A DNA stretch of 24,910 nucleotides from Megamonas hypermegale_A (GTDB lineage: Bacteria > Bacillota > Negativicutes > Selenomonadales > Selenomonadaceae), in the NCBI RefSeq assembly GCF_030371585.1, contig NZ_JAUDCE010000033.1; one strand, given 5' to 3'. Numbering within the stretch: the stretch's first letter is position 1; each line of letters opens with the position of its first letter. The position numbers were made by a program, and so were the translations under genes. The notes under the pieces were generated by a model. That model searched no databases, was not told where the DNA came from, and saw only the letters and a program-made list of their open reading frames with translations. Shown here piece by piece: positions 6,585 through 15,121 of this stretch.

Positions 6585-7457
6585 TCATTTTTCTTTTTGC
6601 AAATTTTTTATTTCGTTTTCACTTAAACCTGTAGCTTTCATTATCATTTCTATATTAGCTCCTAAGTCCAACAGATTTAAAGCAATCTTGTTTACTTCTT
6701 CTGTTTTGCCTTTATCATAACCCTTATCATAACCCTTATCATAACCATCTTCATAACTTTCTCCCATATAAGAGTAATAATCTCTAAGGGCTTTTTCTCT
6801 TTGTTCATATTCTCTTCTTTGCATTTTATCCATCAAAAAAGAACGCTCAAAATCCATTACTTCTTTCATAATCGGCTTATTCATTGATAATTCCTCCAGT
6901 TCCTTATCATCATAGTTACCGGAAAAATACGCTATCCAGGTTTCGGATGCTCTCATTTTTCTAATATCTTTCAGTTTGAACTTCGGTATCTCCGCAAAGT
7001 GAATTTCCATATGGTCTGTTAATTTTCTGTAAGACTTAGCATTTAAGAGCCTATAAATATTGTGCCAGTCTTTCTCGTCAGTGAGATAATCAAAATTTAA
7101 AAGATTTATGGCAATCGTCTTTTTCAGTTTTTTGTAACGTTCACCTTTTCCCAGTTGTTCAGCATACATTTTCGACCAGTAATACAAAGAGCGTTCCGCC
7201 ATCAGCTTAAACGGCAATACCTGTACTTCAATCTCTATCTGGGTACCGTCATTCATATCTGCTCGAATATCCAACTTGGATAATTTGCCGTCTATCGTTT
7301 CCGGTTCGTTATCTTTATCTAAAAATGTAATATCCGTAAAGTAATTATTGGCATCTCTATCTAAAATTGAATTTAAAAAATTGAGCGTTAGACTCTTTTT
7401 ATTCTTATCACCAAGAAGTCGTTTAAAATATAAATCATTCAATCTATTAAATTTCAT
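6585..7457 (-). CDS. Rpn-family PD-(D/E)XK nuclease / putative transposase (second copy)
   Basis: 290 residues with the same architecture as the gene at 381-1277: N-terminal RLNDLYFKRLLGD, nuclease core KLDIRAD (D63) with IEVQV (E77, Q79), and a conserved block WIAYFSGNYDDKELEELSM near residues 173-192. The C-terminal repeat here is a clean YEDG/YDKG array (about 235-250) encoded by a 12-bp tandem repeat, then a helical end. It starts at ATG 7457 with AGGAGCTG upstream. The two copies share motifs but are clearly diverged at protein level, so they are not a recent duplication. It lies between the regulator and the toxin-antitoxin pair in an AT-rich island. Confidence 0.85.
   Translation of the reverse strand: MKFNRLNDLYFKRLLGDKNKKSLTLNFLNSILDRDANNYFTDITFLDKDNEPETIDGKLSKLDIRADMNDGTQIEIEVQVLPFKLMAERSLYYWSKMYAEQLGKGERYKKLKKTIAINLLNFDYLTDEKDWHNIYRLLNAKSYRKLTDHMEIHFAEIPKFKLKDIRKMRASETWIAYFSGNYDDKELEELSMNKPIMKEVMDFERSFLMDKMQRREYEQREKALRDYYSYMGESYEDGYDKGYDKGYDKGKTEEVNKIALNLLDLGANIEMIMKATGLSENEIKNLQKEK
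6709..6756. repeat. 12-bp tandem repeat inside the second Rpn gene
   Basis: Four units of the form CCCTTATCATAA (6709-6720, 6721-6732, 6733-6744, 6745-6756); the middle two are identical and the outer ones diverge. They encode the YDKG array in frame, so changes in unit number would keep the reading frame. Confidence 0.8.
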
Positions 7458-7566
7458 CCTATCAGCTCCTTTGTTTTATTATAATTTGAGCTGTCTGCTC
7501 TTTATCTTCATAATAAAAGACTTCAACATTCAACAAAGAACTAAAACTTAACTTAAAAATTTTTTC

Positions 7567-8271
7567 TTATAATGATGTTATTTTTAAAGTTTTTCCCATA
7601 GCATTCAGCAGCTTAAAAATTTCTTCTAAATTCTTTAACAATACCTCTTCTTCTTTATTTACAAAAACCATTTGCATATTTTCTTCTAAATCGTTCTTTT
7701 CAAATAATGTATTTAATGAATTCAGAAAATCAGATTGAACATTACTGTAGTTATCATCTTTCAATGGCAACGTTGCCAAAAATTTTTCATAAGACGAAAT
7801 ACACTTTTCCTCCTTAAGCAAATCGTTTAACGTCATTTCTATTTTTTCTACTTCTTTTGCATCTAGCTTATCTTTATTTTTTTCCAACGCCGATTTTAAA
7901 TTTGCAGGTTCTTCCAACATTTTCATTATATTATCATATGTTAAATTTTGCAGTGCGCCTTTTTCATATCTAACCACAGTGGCTTGAGTACAACCAATAA
8001 GTATAGCAAACGTTCTTTGACTCAAATTATATTTTCTTCTTAAATTGATGATATCTTTTGTTGACAACATATTATGTTTTTTTCTATATATGTCATACGC
8101 TTGTTTGAGATTATCCGTATCCAATACCATATCCAGTATTTCTTCATTACAGTCAAGACATTTTCTTACATGTGCATTAACTTTAATATCCTCTCCTTTT
8201 ACATTATAAATTTCTTCTTTTTCTATAATTACTGTTCTTTCATGTAAACAATCTTTTCTCTCTTTGCTCAT
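7567..8271 (-). CDS. MqsA-like antitoxin with HTH and a long C-terminal extension
   Basis: 234 residues. Residues 1-60 resemble the MqsA/YgiT zinc-binding domain: the second knuckle CLDC (C38, C41) is intact, but the first is reduced to C8-L-H10 rather than CxxC. Residues 66-125 form the HTH (LRRKYNLSQRTFAILIGC, then RYEKGALQ, the hallmark end of MqsA-type HTH domains). Residues about 130-234 are an extra helical segment not found in E. coli MqsA (131 residues in all). It follows the toxin gene by 44 bp, the same toxin-first order as mqsRA. It should neutralise the toxin and autoregulate the operon. The ribosome site AAAGGA is acceptable. Assignment rests on motifs and context. Confidence 0.75.
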   Translation of the reverse strand: MSKERKDCLHERTVIIEKEEIYNVKGEDIKVNAHVRKCLDCNEEILDMVLDTDNLKQAYDIYRKKHNMLSTKDIINLRRKYNLSQRTFAILIGCTQATVVRYEKGALQNLTYDNIMKMLEEPANLKSALEKNKDKLDAKEVEKIEMTLNDLLKEEKCISSYEKFLATLPLKDDNYSNVQSDFLNSLNTLFEKNDLEENMQMVFVNKEEEVLLKNLEEIFKLLNAMGKTLKITSL

Positions 8272-8315
8272 AAAATATCGTCCTTTCTAAAATCTATCTA
8301 TCCATTTATTTCGTC

Positions 8316-8663
8316 CTAATTTTTATGCGGATATTTCATAGGATATTCCGCTATATGAAATGATATATTCAATAATTCTTCTGTTGTTATTTTCAACTTT
8401 ATATAAATTTCATACTCTTCATATTGGTATCCAAAAACCCATATGCAATTTTTATCTTCTCTATCTCTATCGTCTTCCGGTCCGCTTGAATAATTTTCAT
8501 ATCTCAATTCAGCAATAATTTCCGGTATATCTTCAGGTGTTAAACCTAACAGAGCTAAACTTATCATATTCTTCTTGCGCTTCTTTAAAAAACGAAATTT
8601 ATTATTTGCTATCAAAACTCTTACTTTGCACAGAAATTCTTCTATATCATCAATACTCGACAC
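8316..8663 (-). CDS. MqsR-family type II toxin (probable mRNA interferase)
   Basis: 115 residues. The sequence follows the pattern of bacterial MqsR-family toxins: FLCKVRVLIANNKFRFLKKR near the start, LGLTPEDIPEII at 39-50, NYSSGPEDD (57-65), WVFGYQ (75-80), IYIKLK (86-91) and the C-terminal SFHIAEYPMKYP. MqsR enzymes are RelE/BrnT-fold RNases that cleave mRNA at GC-containing sites. GTG at 8663 is the start, since AGGAGG lies 7 bases upstream and no ATG is better placed. The antitoxin-like gene follows. Repeats and a palindrome at 8699-8721 directly upstream probably hold the autoregulated promoter. Confidence 0.75.
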   Translation of the reverse strand: MSSIDDIEEFLCKVRVLIANNKFRFLKKRKKNMISLALLGLTPEDIPEIIAELRYENYSSGPEDDRDREDKNCIWVFGYQYEEYEIYIKLKITTEELLNISFHIAEYPMKYPHKN

Positions 8664-8698
8664 AGATTTTCCTCCTATTTTAAATGTTCTTCATTTAC

Positions 8699-8721
8699 AT
8701 GATATCATATAATATCATATA
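8699..8721. promoter_or_regulatory. Operator-like palindrome and repeats upstream of the toxin gene
   Basis: ATGATATCAT at 8699-8708 is a perfect palindrome and overlaps two tandem copies of ATATCATATA (8702-8711, 8712-8721). On the minus strand these give two TATGAT -10-like boxes before the toxin gene. A binding site for the antitoxin HTH is likely but not shown. Confidence 0.45.
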
Positions 8722-8727
8722 AGTATA

Positions 8728-8757
8728 TAAAAAAGAGCCGAAAATATCGGCTCTTTT
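8728..8757 (-). terminator. Terminator of the rimP-truB operon
   Basis: An 11-bp perfect stem (8731-8741 with 8747-8757, loop of 5) is followed on the minus strand by a T run. It lies just beyond the truB stop. Confidence 0.9.
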
Positions 8758-8758
8758 C

Positions 8759-9628
8759 TTATAACACAACTTTATGCGGGGCGATTTTTCGTTCACTGAA
8801 CACATATCGTCCAATACCGGCAAATTCCTTATCCGTATATAGGCGGATAAATTTGTCAGCAAACTCTACGTTTTCAGCTACATTGATTTTCTTGCCCTGT
8901 TTTATCATAAACGCTTCATCTTCCGTGATTTTATACTCCGGCAGATGTTTTATCGGGAAATCCATCGGACAAAGCGCCTTATGCGGCAGCATGCCGATTT
9001 CCTCTGTACTCCAGGCATTTTCCAGCTTGAACTCGCCTACATGCGTGCGCACGAGAAAGCTCATCACCGCCGGTATGCCGAGTTTTTTCCCGATATCCAT
9101 GCACAGACTGCGGATATACGTTCCTTTGGAGCATTTCACGGAAAAAACGAAACCATTTTCTGTCATTTCATGAAAATCTATCGCATGAATTACAACCGTT
9201 CGTTCCGGCATTTCCACTTCAATATTCTTGCGGGCGAGATTGTACGCCTTCTGCCCATTGATGCGCACAGCCGAATACATCGGCGGACGCTGTTTTATTT
9301 CGCCGCGGAAAGTTTCCAGCACCTGTTTTATCGCCTCTATCGTCGGCATTTGATACGACGCTTCTTCTATTACGTTGCCCGTATCGTCGCCGCTGTCGGT
9401 CGTATAACCGAACGTAACTTCCGCTGTATACGATTTATCCGCGTTATCCATATATTCCAGCATGCGCGTCGCCTTGCCCAGTGCAATCGGCAGAACGCCT
9501 GCCGCCGCCGGGTCGAGTGTTCCGGCATGACCGATTTTCTTCATGCCGTAAATCTTGCGCAGATGCGCGACTATATCGTGCGATGTTATGCCGGGAGCTT
9601 TCAGCACATTTACAAAACCGTTAGGCAT
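8759..9628 (-). CDS. truB: tRNA pseudouridine(55) synthase
   Basis: 289 residues. TruB isomerises uridine 55 in the T-loop of nearly all elongator tRNAs and also helps tRNA folding. The signature GHAGTLDPAAAGVLP holds the catalytic D39. PPMYSAVRINGQKAYNLAR and the SKGTYIRSLCMDIG block are standard TruB motifs, and a PUA-like segment forms the C-terminus (about 220-285). The ATG overlaps the end of nrnA by 8 bp, so the two are probably translationally coupled. It is the last gene of the operon; in many Firmicutes ribF follows, but here a terminator and the toxin-antitoxin pair come next. Confidence 0.97.
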   Translation of the reverse strand: MPNGFVNVLKAPGITSHDIVAHLRKIYGMKKIGHAGTLDPAAAGVLPIALGKATRMLEYMDNADKSYTAEVTFGYTTDSGDDTGNVIEEASYQMPTIEAIKQVLETFRGEIKQRPPMYSAVRINGQKAYNLARKNIEVEMPERTVVIHAIDFHEMTENGFVFSVKCSKGTYIRSLCMDIGKKLGIPAVMSFLVRTHVGEFKLENAWSTEEIGMLPHKALCPMDFPIKHLPEYKITEDEAFMIKQGKKINVAENVEFADKFIRLYTDKEFAGIGRYVFSERKIAPHKVVL

Positions 9629-10571
9629 TTTGTTTCTTCATTCCTTCAACAATAGCATTGAGCACAATCTCTTTGGCCTCGTCCAGATTTTTATAGACGG
9701 TGGCACCGGCTGCGCGGATATGGCCGCCGCCGCCGATTGACTGTGCAATTTCGCTGACGTTCGTATTTTTAGAGCGCATACTTACGCGCGTAACGTTTTC
9801 ATCAGCGTATTTTATCATAACGGCAACATCAGTGCCGCGGATATTTCTGGCAAAATTGACAAAGCCCTCCGTGTTGTCAGCGGACTCTTTCAGTGCTTTA
9901 TCCACCGTCATCAGCGCGATTTTGCCGTTTTCGTGCAGTTCAATCGTGTCGATTGCTCTGCCTGCCGCTTTCACGCTGGAAAAAGAACGCTGGTCAAAAA
10001 TCTCGGAGATTTTATCCGGTCTTGCGCCCGCTTCCAGAAGTTCGGCCGCCGCTCTCAATGTGAACGGTGTCGTATTGCTGTAACGGAAAAATCCCGTGTC
10101 GGAGGCAATTCCCGTATACAGACACATAGCGCACTGCTGGTTGAACGGCACGTTCATTTCTTTGATTAAACTGTACACAATCTGCGCCGTCGCCGCCGCT
10201 TTCGCGTCTACATAGCAGTAATCGCATACTTTGCTGTTGGAAATATGGTGGTCGATATTGAGCACCGGTGCTTTTACAGCGTCGCGCACTCTGCCGATGC
10301 GGTCGATATCCACATCCAGAATAACGAGCAAATCGACATTTTCCAGCTCTTTTTCCGGTTTTTGATAAAGCTCCAGTCCTTCCATCATACCCAGATTGTC
10401 TGGCAAATCATCATCGAGCAAAATCCGGATATTTTTGCCGGTTCCCTTCAGGGCATGATACAGCCCCAAAGTAGAACCGACATTATCGCCGTCCGGATTG
10501 ACATGGGAGGACAACACTATATTCTGAGCCTTTAAGATTATTTCTCCGGCTTGTTTCAGTGTTACTTCCAT
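9621..10571 (-). CDS. nrnA: Bifunctional oligoribonuclease / pAp phosphatase NrnA (DHH-DHHA1)
   Basis: 316 residues. NrnA degrades very short RNA oligomers and dephosphorylates 3'-phosphoadenosine 5'-phosphate. DHH-family motifs are in order: SSHVNPDGDNVGS (motif I), ILDVDID (motif II), NIDHHISN (the DHH triad), GIASDTGFFRYSNT (motif IV), and at the C-terminus the DHHA1 glycine loop GGGGHIRAAGA. The length is normal. Its ATG shares one base with the rbfA stop (TAATG), a typical coupling arrangement. Placement between rbfA and truB is common in Firmicutes. Confidence 0.95.
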   Translation of the reverse strand: MEVTLKQAGEIILKAQNIVLSSHVNPDGDNVGSTLGLYHALKGTGKNIRILLDDDLPDNLGMMEGLELYQKPEKELENVDLLVILDVDIDRIGRVRDAVKAPVLNIDHHISNSKVCDYCYVDAKAAATAQIVYSLIKEMNVPFNQQCAMCLYTGIASDTGFFRYSNTTPFTLRAAAELLEAGARPDKISEIFDQRSFSSVKAAGRAIDTIELHENGKIALMTVDKALKESADNTEGFVNFARNIRGTDVAVMIKYADENVTRVSMRSKNTNVSEIAQSIGGGGHIRAAGATVYKNLDEAKEIVLNAIVEGMKKQNA

Positions 10572-10930
10572 TATTTTTTATCCTCTTCATCTTTCTGCAC
10601 TTTAATCAGCAATTCCTGAATGTGTGCACTGTACTGCAATGAAGTATCCATTAAGAATTTGATTTCCGGAATAAATTTCAGGCGGATGCGGTGCGCCAGT
10701 TCGCGGCGGATAAAGCCCAGCGAGGAGTTGAGCCCTTTCCACGTGTCTTCAATCTGCTTGTCGCTACCGAGTATGCTTACGTATAATTTGGCATTGCGCA
10801 AATCGCTGGAAACATCCACTTCCGTTACAGTAACAAAACCGATGCGCGGGTCTTTCAGTTCGCGCATGATGATTTCACTAGCTTCCTGTTTTATCAGTTC
10901 CTGTATTTTTTCTACTCGAACGCTTCCCAT
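10571..10930 (-). CDS. rbfA: 30S ribosome-binding factor A
   Basis: 119 residues in a KH-type fold. RbfA binds the 30S subunit near helix 44 and helps late 16S rRNA maturation and cold adaptation. Recognisable blocks are RVEKIQELIKQEASEIIM, LKDPRIGFVTVTEVDVSSDL, AKLYVSILG and HRIRLKFIPEIKFLMDTS. The start is ATG 10930 with AAGGAGG five bases upstream; the longer frame back to 11032 runs through the infB end and is not used. It follows infB by 10 bp. Confidence 0.95.
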   Translation of the reverse strand: MGSVRVEKIQELIKQEASEIIMRELKDPRIGFVTVTEVDVSSDLRNAKLYVSILGSDKQIEDTWKGLNSSLGFIRRELAHRIRLKFIPEIKFLMDTSLQYSAHIQELLIKVQKDEEDKK

Positions 10931-10940
10931 CACTGCCTCC

Positions 10941-13355
10941 TTATTTTTGCGGAATTTCTTCCATAGTATAGACTTCGAGAATATCTCCTTCGCGGAAATC
11001 GCGGTAATTGTCGATTGTGATACCGCATTCATAACCCTGTGCTACTTCCTTCACGTCATCTTTGAAACGGCGCAGCGATTCAATCTGACCTTCGTATAAT
11101 ACGATATTGTCGCGGATTATGCGGATTTTCGAGTTGTTGCATACTTTACCTTCCAGTACGTATGAACCGGCAACGAGTGCTTTGGAGAATTTCATAACCT
11201 GACGGATTTCCACTTTACCCTGAATTACTTCTTTGTACTTCGGTGCAAGCATACCTTTCATAGCCGACTGGATATCGTCGATAGCTTCGTAAATTACGCG
11301 GTACGTATGAATTTCGATTTTTTCCGTATCGGCAAGTTTGCGCGCATTGGCATCAGGACGCACGTTGAAAGCGATGATTAAGGCATTGGCTGCCGAAGCG
11401 AGCATTACGTCCGATTCTGTTACAGCACCGACACCGGAGTGTACAATGCTTACGCGGACTTCGCTTTCGTTTTTGTTCAGTGCCAGAAGCGAGGAGCATA
11501 CAGCTTCCACCGAGCCCTGAACGTCGGCTTTGACGAGCAGGTTCAGTTCTTTTATATCGCCCTGATTAATCTGATTGAACAGGTCATCAAGGGAAACTTT
11601 CTTGGAGCGCATGAGTTCGTTGCGCTGTTTTTCGATACGTTTTTCTGCAATCGTTTTGGCCAGTTTTTCATCCAGTACAGCAAGTTCATCCCCTGCTTCC
11701 GGTACGTCGGACAGACCGAGTACTTCGACCGGCATGGACGGACCGGCTTTCTTCACGTTTTCGCCGCGGTCGTTGACCATAGCGCGGACTTTGCCGCATG
11801 CCGTTCCGGCGATGATGAAATCACCGATGCGCAGTGTGCCATTCTGTACGAGTACGGACGCTACAGGGCCGCGGCCTTTATCAAGGCGTGCTTCGATGAT
11901 TACGCCGCGCGCTTCGCGGTTCGGGTTGGCTTTCAATTCCTGTACTTCCGCCACCAAAAGTATCATTTCCAGCAAATCGCTGATACCTGTTTTCTTTTTC
12001 GCGGAAACAGGCACCATGATTGTCTGGCCGCCCCATTCTTCCGGAATGAGTTCATGTTCAGCCAGCTGCTGTTTTACATGGTCGGGATTTGCCCCTGGTT
12101 TGTCGATTTTATTGATAGCCACTACAATCGGCACTTTTGCCGCTTTGGCATGGTTGATTGCTTCGAGCGTCTGCGGCATAACACCGTCGTCGGCTGCAAC
12201 TACGAGCACGGCAATATCCGTAACCTGTGCACCGCGCGCACGCATAGCCGTAAAGGCTTCATGGCCCGGCGTATCTAAAAATACGATTTTCTGACCGTTG
12301 CACATTACCTGATAAGCACCGATATGCTGCGTGATACCGCCGGCTTCGCTCGATGTAACGGACGTTTTGCGGATAGCGTCGAGCAGTGATGTTTTACCGT
12401 GGTCAACGTGACCCATTACTGTAACAACAGGCGGACGGAGCTGCAGTTTTTCCGGCGCATCTTCCACTTCCGGAATTTCCGTAAGGTCGACTTCCGGCGG
12501 CAGTTCTTCCACGGCAATGCCGAATTCTTCCGCGATAAGCGAAGCCGTTTCAAAATCGAGTTCCTGATTGATTGTCGCCATTGTGCCCAGCAGCATTAAC
12601 TTTTTAATGACATCCGTTACCGGATACGTCATCTTGCTGGCCAGTTCTTTTACAGTAATCGTTTCCCCTACTTTGATGTGTTTCGGGCGGATGATTTCTT
12701 GATGCTTAACTTCTACAGGCGCTTGTTTAGCGTTTTTGCCTTTGTTCTTTTTATTGCCGCCGAATTTATTATTGGCAGCAGCATTATTTTTGCCGTTGTT
12801 TTTATTATTGTTCGGGCGGTTATTATTGCGGCCGTTGTTTTGATTTTGATTGCGGCTGTTCTTGTTGTTGCGGTTTTTATTACGTTCCGTGCGTTCTGCG
12901 CGTTCGCCGCGTTCCATGCGGTCGTTGCGTTCGTTCTTTTCACCTGTTTTGGCGTTATTATTATTCATTGCGGCATTTTTATTATTTCTCTGTCTGTGTT
13001 CCGCATTGTTATTGCCGGATTTATTATGACCGCTATTGTGATTATTATTGCGGCTGCTTCCCTGATTATTGCCGCCATTGCCATTATTATTTTTATGTCT
13101 GTTGTTATTCACAGCACCGCTGTTTTTATTCTGATTGGCATTTTGATTGTTCGGCTGATTGTTTTTCTTAGCGGTATTTTTATTGTTATTATGTTCTTTA
13201 TTATTCACGATAGTAGCTATAACCTCACGTTCTTTCTCTCCAACAAGATTAAAGTTGTTGGTTATTTTGAATTTATTCTTATTCAATATATCAATGACCT
13301 GTTTTGTATCCAGGCCGAATTCCTTTGCTAATTGATACACTCTGTATCTGGACAT
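10941..13355 (-). CDS. infB: Translation initiation factor IF-2
   Basis: 804 residues. IF2 is the GTPase that brings fMet-tRNA to the 30S P site and promotes subunit joining. The N-terminal IF2N helix domain (RYRVYQLAKEFGLDTKQVID) covers residues 1-50; a second IF2N-like block is at about 225-275. The G domain has GHVDHGKT (G1, near 316), GGITQHIG (G2), DTPGHEAF (G3), NKID (G4) and SAKKKTG (G5). The C-terminal half carries domains II-IV. The linker at about 51-210 is very Asn-rich: 64 of 160 residues by hand count. ATG 13355 is preferred over a TTG one codon earlier, because GGGGGT is spaced correctly for it. IF2 directly follows the L7Ae-family gene. Confidence 0.97.
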   Translation of the reverse strand: MSRYRVYQLAKEFGLDTKQVIDILNKNKFKITNNFNLVGEKEREVIATIVNNKEHNNNKNTAKKNNQPNNQNANQNKNSGAVNNNRHKNNNGNGGNNQGSSRNNNHNSGHNKSGNNNAEHRQRNNKNAAMNNNNAKTGEKNERNDRMERGERAERTERNKNRNNKNSRNQNQNNGRNNNRPNNNKNNGKNNAAANNKFGGNKKNKGKNAKQAPVEVKHQEIIRPKHIKVGETITVKELASKMTYPVTDVIKKLMLLGTMATINQELDFETASLIAEEFGIAVEELPPEVDLTEIPEVEDAPEKLQLRPPVVTVMGHVDHGKTSLLDAIRKTSVTSSEAGGITQHIGAYQVMCNGQKIVFLDTPGHEAFTAMRARGAQVTDIAVLVVAADDGVMPQTLEAINHAKAAKVPIVVAINKIDKPGANPDHVKQQLAEHELIPEEWGGQTIMVPVSAKKKTGISDLLEMILLVAEVQELKANPNREARGVIIEARLDKGRGPVASVLVQNGTLRIGDFIIAGTACGKVRAMVNDRGENVKKAGPSMPVEVLGLSDVPEAGDELAVLDEKLAKTIAEKRIEKQRNELMRSKKVSLDDLFNQINQGDIKELNLLVKADVQGSVEAVCSSLLALNKNESEVRVSIVHSGVGAVTESDVMLASAANALIIAFNVRPDANARKLADTEKIEIHTYRVIYEAIDDIQSAMKGMLAPKYKEVIQGKVEIRQVMKFSKALVAGSYVLEGKVCNNSKIRIIRDNIVLYEGQIESLRRFKDDVKEVAQGYECGITIDNYRDFREGDILEVYTMEEIPQK

Positions 13356-13377
13356 CAATTCACCCCCTTAGGTTTGA

Positions 13378-13689
13378 TTAGTTGTCCAGGATTTTCAGCA
13401 TGGCTTTGCCAAAACCGTCGTCGCAGACTGCCGCTGCCGCTCTGTCGGTCTTGCCGATGCTGTTTGCCAGCTCTTCTTTCGTCAATGGCGTTTTGCGCAG
13501 CAGAATTTTATGCTTCTCAGCCAGTTTTTCATATTTTGCCTGCGTCGCCTGCGCCGTATCTTCGGCCAGCAATATCAATTTAATATTATGTCTGCCTGCC
13601 AGCGCCTTTTCTATCACGAATTCGCCTGACAGAATTTTACCGGCACGGCAGGCCATACTTAATATGTTAATCAGTTTCCTACTTTTCAT
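13378..13689 (-). CDS. ylxQ: L7Ae-family RNA-binding protein (YlxQ)
   Basis: 103 residues of the L7Ae/L30e/S12e fold, which binds kink-turn RNA. Blocks LSMACRAGKILSGEF, IKLILLAEDTAQ and GKTDRAAAAVCDDGFGKAM are typical of the small L7Ae protein encoded between ylxR and infB in Firmicutes. The start is ATG 13689, overlapping the ylxR stop by 11 bp. A TTG at 13701 is possible, but it lies too close to the GAGG ribosome site. Its exact role in Firmicutes is unsettled. Confidence 0.88.
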   Translation of the reverse strand: MKSRKLINILSMACRAGKILSGEFVIEKALAGRHNIKLILLAEDTAQATQAKYEKLAEKHKILLRKTPLTKEELANSIGKTDRAAAAVCDDGFGKAMLKILDN

Positions 13690-13948
13690 CAAGTTTGGCA
13701 AATTCCTCTTTCAACTGTTCGTATACTGAATTGTCTATCGGGCATTTAAAGGATTTTTCCAGACGGTGCTGACGGATTGCCGCTTCCAGACATTCAGCCT
13801 TTTTGCAGATATAAGCGCCGCGTCCGGATTTTTTGCCGGTGGCATCCACGGAAAATTCCCCTTCAGGACTTTTCACAATGCGTATCATTTCCCGCTTCGT
13901 GTGCGGCTCTTGGCAGCCGACACATAAGCGTACAGGAAGTTTTTTCAT
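13679..13948 (-). CDS. ylxR: YlxR / RnpM family RNA-binding regulator
   Basis: 89 residues. The family signature RLCVGCQEPHTKREMIRIV, the GRGAYICK turn and ECLEAAIRQHRLEKSF are all present. YlxR-family proteins are nucleic-acid-binding; B. subtilis RnpM (YlxR) was reported to bind and modulate RNase P. The start ATG 13948 has a perfect AGGAGG. It lies between nusA and the L7Ae gene, as in B. subtilis. Confidence 0.93.
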   Translation of the reverse strand: MKKLPVRLCVGCQEPHTKREMIRIVKSPEGEFSVDATGKKSGRGAYICKKAECLEAAIRQHRLEKSFKCPIDNSVYEQLKEEFAKLDEK

Positions 13949-13969
13949 GTTTTACCTCCTATTTAATTA

Positions 13970-15097
13970 TCAATCCACAGAAAAAGAGTCTTCGCTGACC
14001 ACATCAACCATGTTCATGCTCATATCGTCAGCTTCGTCGCCTTCTTCTTGCGCCTGCGTTTCACTCTTGATGTCGATTTTCCAGCCGGTAAGCTTTGCCG
14101 CCAGACGGGCGTTCTGTCCTTCCTTGCCGATAGCCAGCGACAACTGATAATCCGGCACGATGACGCGGGACATTTTCTTTTCCTCGTTAATCGCTACGGA
14201 AACAACCTTCGCCGGGCTTAAAGAATTGGCGATGTATTTTGCCGGGTCTTCATTCCATTTTACGATATCGATTTTTTCGCCGCGCAGTTCATCCACGACA
14301 GCCTGCACGCGCAGACCTTTCTGTCCTACGCAGGAACCTACCGGGTCGATATTTTCGTCAGCCGAGTAAACAGCGATTTTGGAACGCATGCCCGGTTCGC
14401 GCGCTACGGATTTGATTTCCACCGTACCGTCCTGAATTTCCGGCACTTCCAGCTCAAACAGACGTTTTAAAAGTCCCGGATGCGTGCGCGAAACTAAAAT
14501 CTGCGGACCTTTGGACGTTCTTTTCACTTCGACAACATAAACTTTAATTCTGTCGTTGTGCTTGTATTTTTCCGTACTTATCTGCTCCGACGGCGCAAGC
14601 ACAGCTTCCGTCTTGCCGAGGTCGATAAATACGTTGTGTCCTTCCATGCGCTGTACGATACCTGTCAGGATATCGCTGGAACGGTTGGAATATTCTTCAT
14701 AAATAATGCCGCGTTCCGCTTCTCTTATGCGCTGCACGACCACCTGTTTCGCCGTCTGCGCCGCAATGCGTCCGAAGTTGGCAGGCGTTACTTCAATTTC
14801 GATAACATCATCCAGCTCATAATTGCTGTTGATTTTTTTCGCCTGTTCCAAAGAAATTTCCGTAACTTTATTTTCCGCTCTTTCCACTACCTTTTTCTGA
14901 GCATACACATGAATTTCTCCCGTAGCCCGTTCGAGGTAGACACGCACGTTGGATGCCGTGTTGAAATTACGCTTATAAGCGGATACGAGCGCCGCTTCCA
15001 CCGCATCAAATAAAACTTCCGGTGCAATTCCTTTCTCTTTTCCGACTTCTTTCAAAGCTTCTAAAAAACCTTTATCACCTTTATCTTTGGTTGCCAA
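13970..15097 (-). CDS. nusA: Transcription termination/antitermination protein NusA
   Basis: 375 residues. NusA binds RNA polymerase and nascent RNA and modulates pausing, termination and antitermination. The N-terminal domain contains EVLFDAVEAALVSAYKRNFN. The S1 domain (about 130-200) includes TGIVQRMEGHNVFIDLG. KH1 has DPVGSCVGQKGLRVQ and KH2 has LAIGKEGQNARLAAKLTGWK. There is no C-terminal acidic repeat region, as expected outside Proteobacteria. The start is TTG at 15097 with AAGGAG ten bases upstream; no in-frame ATG fits the family N-terminus. The rare start codon could limit expression. Confidence 0.95.
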   Translation of the reverse strand: MATKDKGDKGFLEALKEVGKEKGIAPEVLFDAVEAALVSAYKRNFNTASNVRVYLERATGEIHVYAQKKVVERAENKVTEISLEQAKKINSNYELDDVIEIEVTPANFGRIAAQTAKQVVVQRIREAERGIIYEEYSNRSSDILTGIVQRMEGHNVFIDLGKTEAVLAPSEQISTEKYKHNDRIKVYVVEVKRTSKGPQILVSRTHPGLLKRLFELEVPEIQDGTVEIKSVAREPGMRSKIAVYSADENIDPVGSCVGQKGLRVQAVVDELRGEKIDIVKWNEDPAKYIANSLSPAKVVSVAINEEKKMSRVIVPDYQLSLAIGKEGQNARLAAKLTGWKIDIKSETQAQEEGDEADDMSMNMVDVVSEDSFSVD

Positions 15098-15121
15098 TTT
15101 GTACTAACTCCTTAATCTAAT

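Noticed and set aside
6709..6756. CRISPR-like array
   Set aside because: The 12-bp units are directly adjacent without spacers and encode a YDKG protein repeat.
12678..13331. 217-codon plus-strand frame rich in Ile, Val and Phe
   Set aside because: Antisense of the Asn codon runs in infB gives apparent membrane protein; no start signal.
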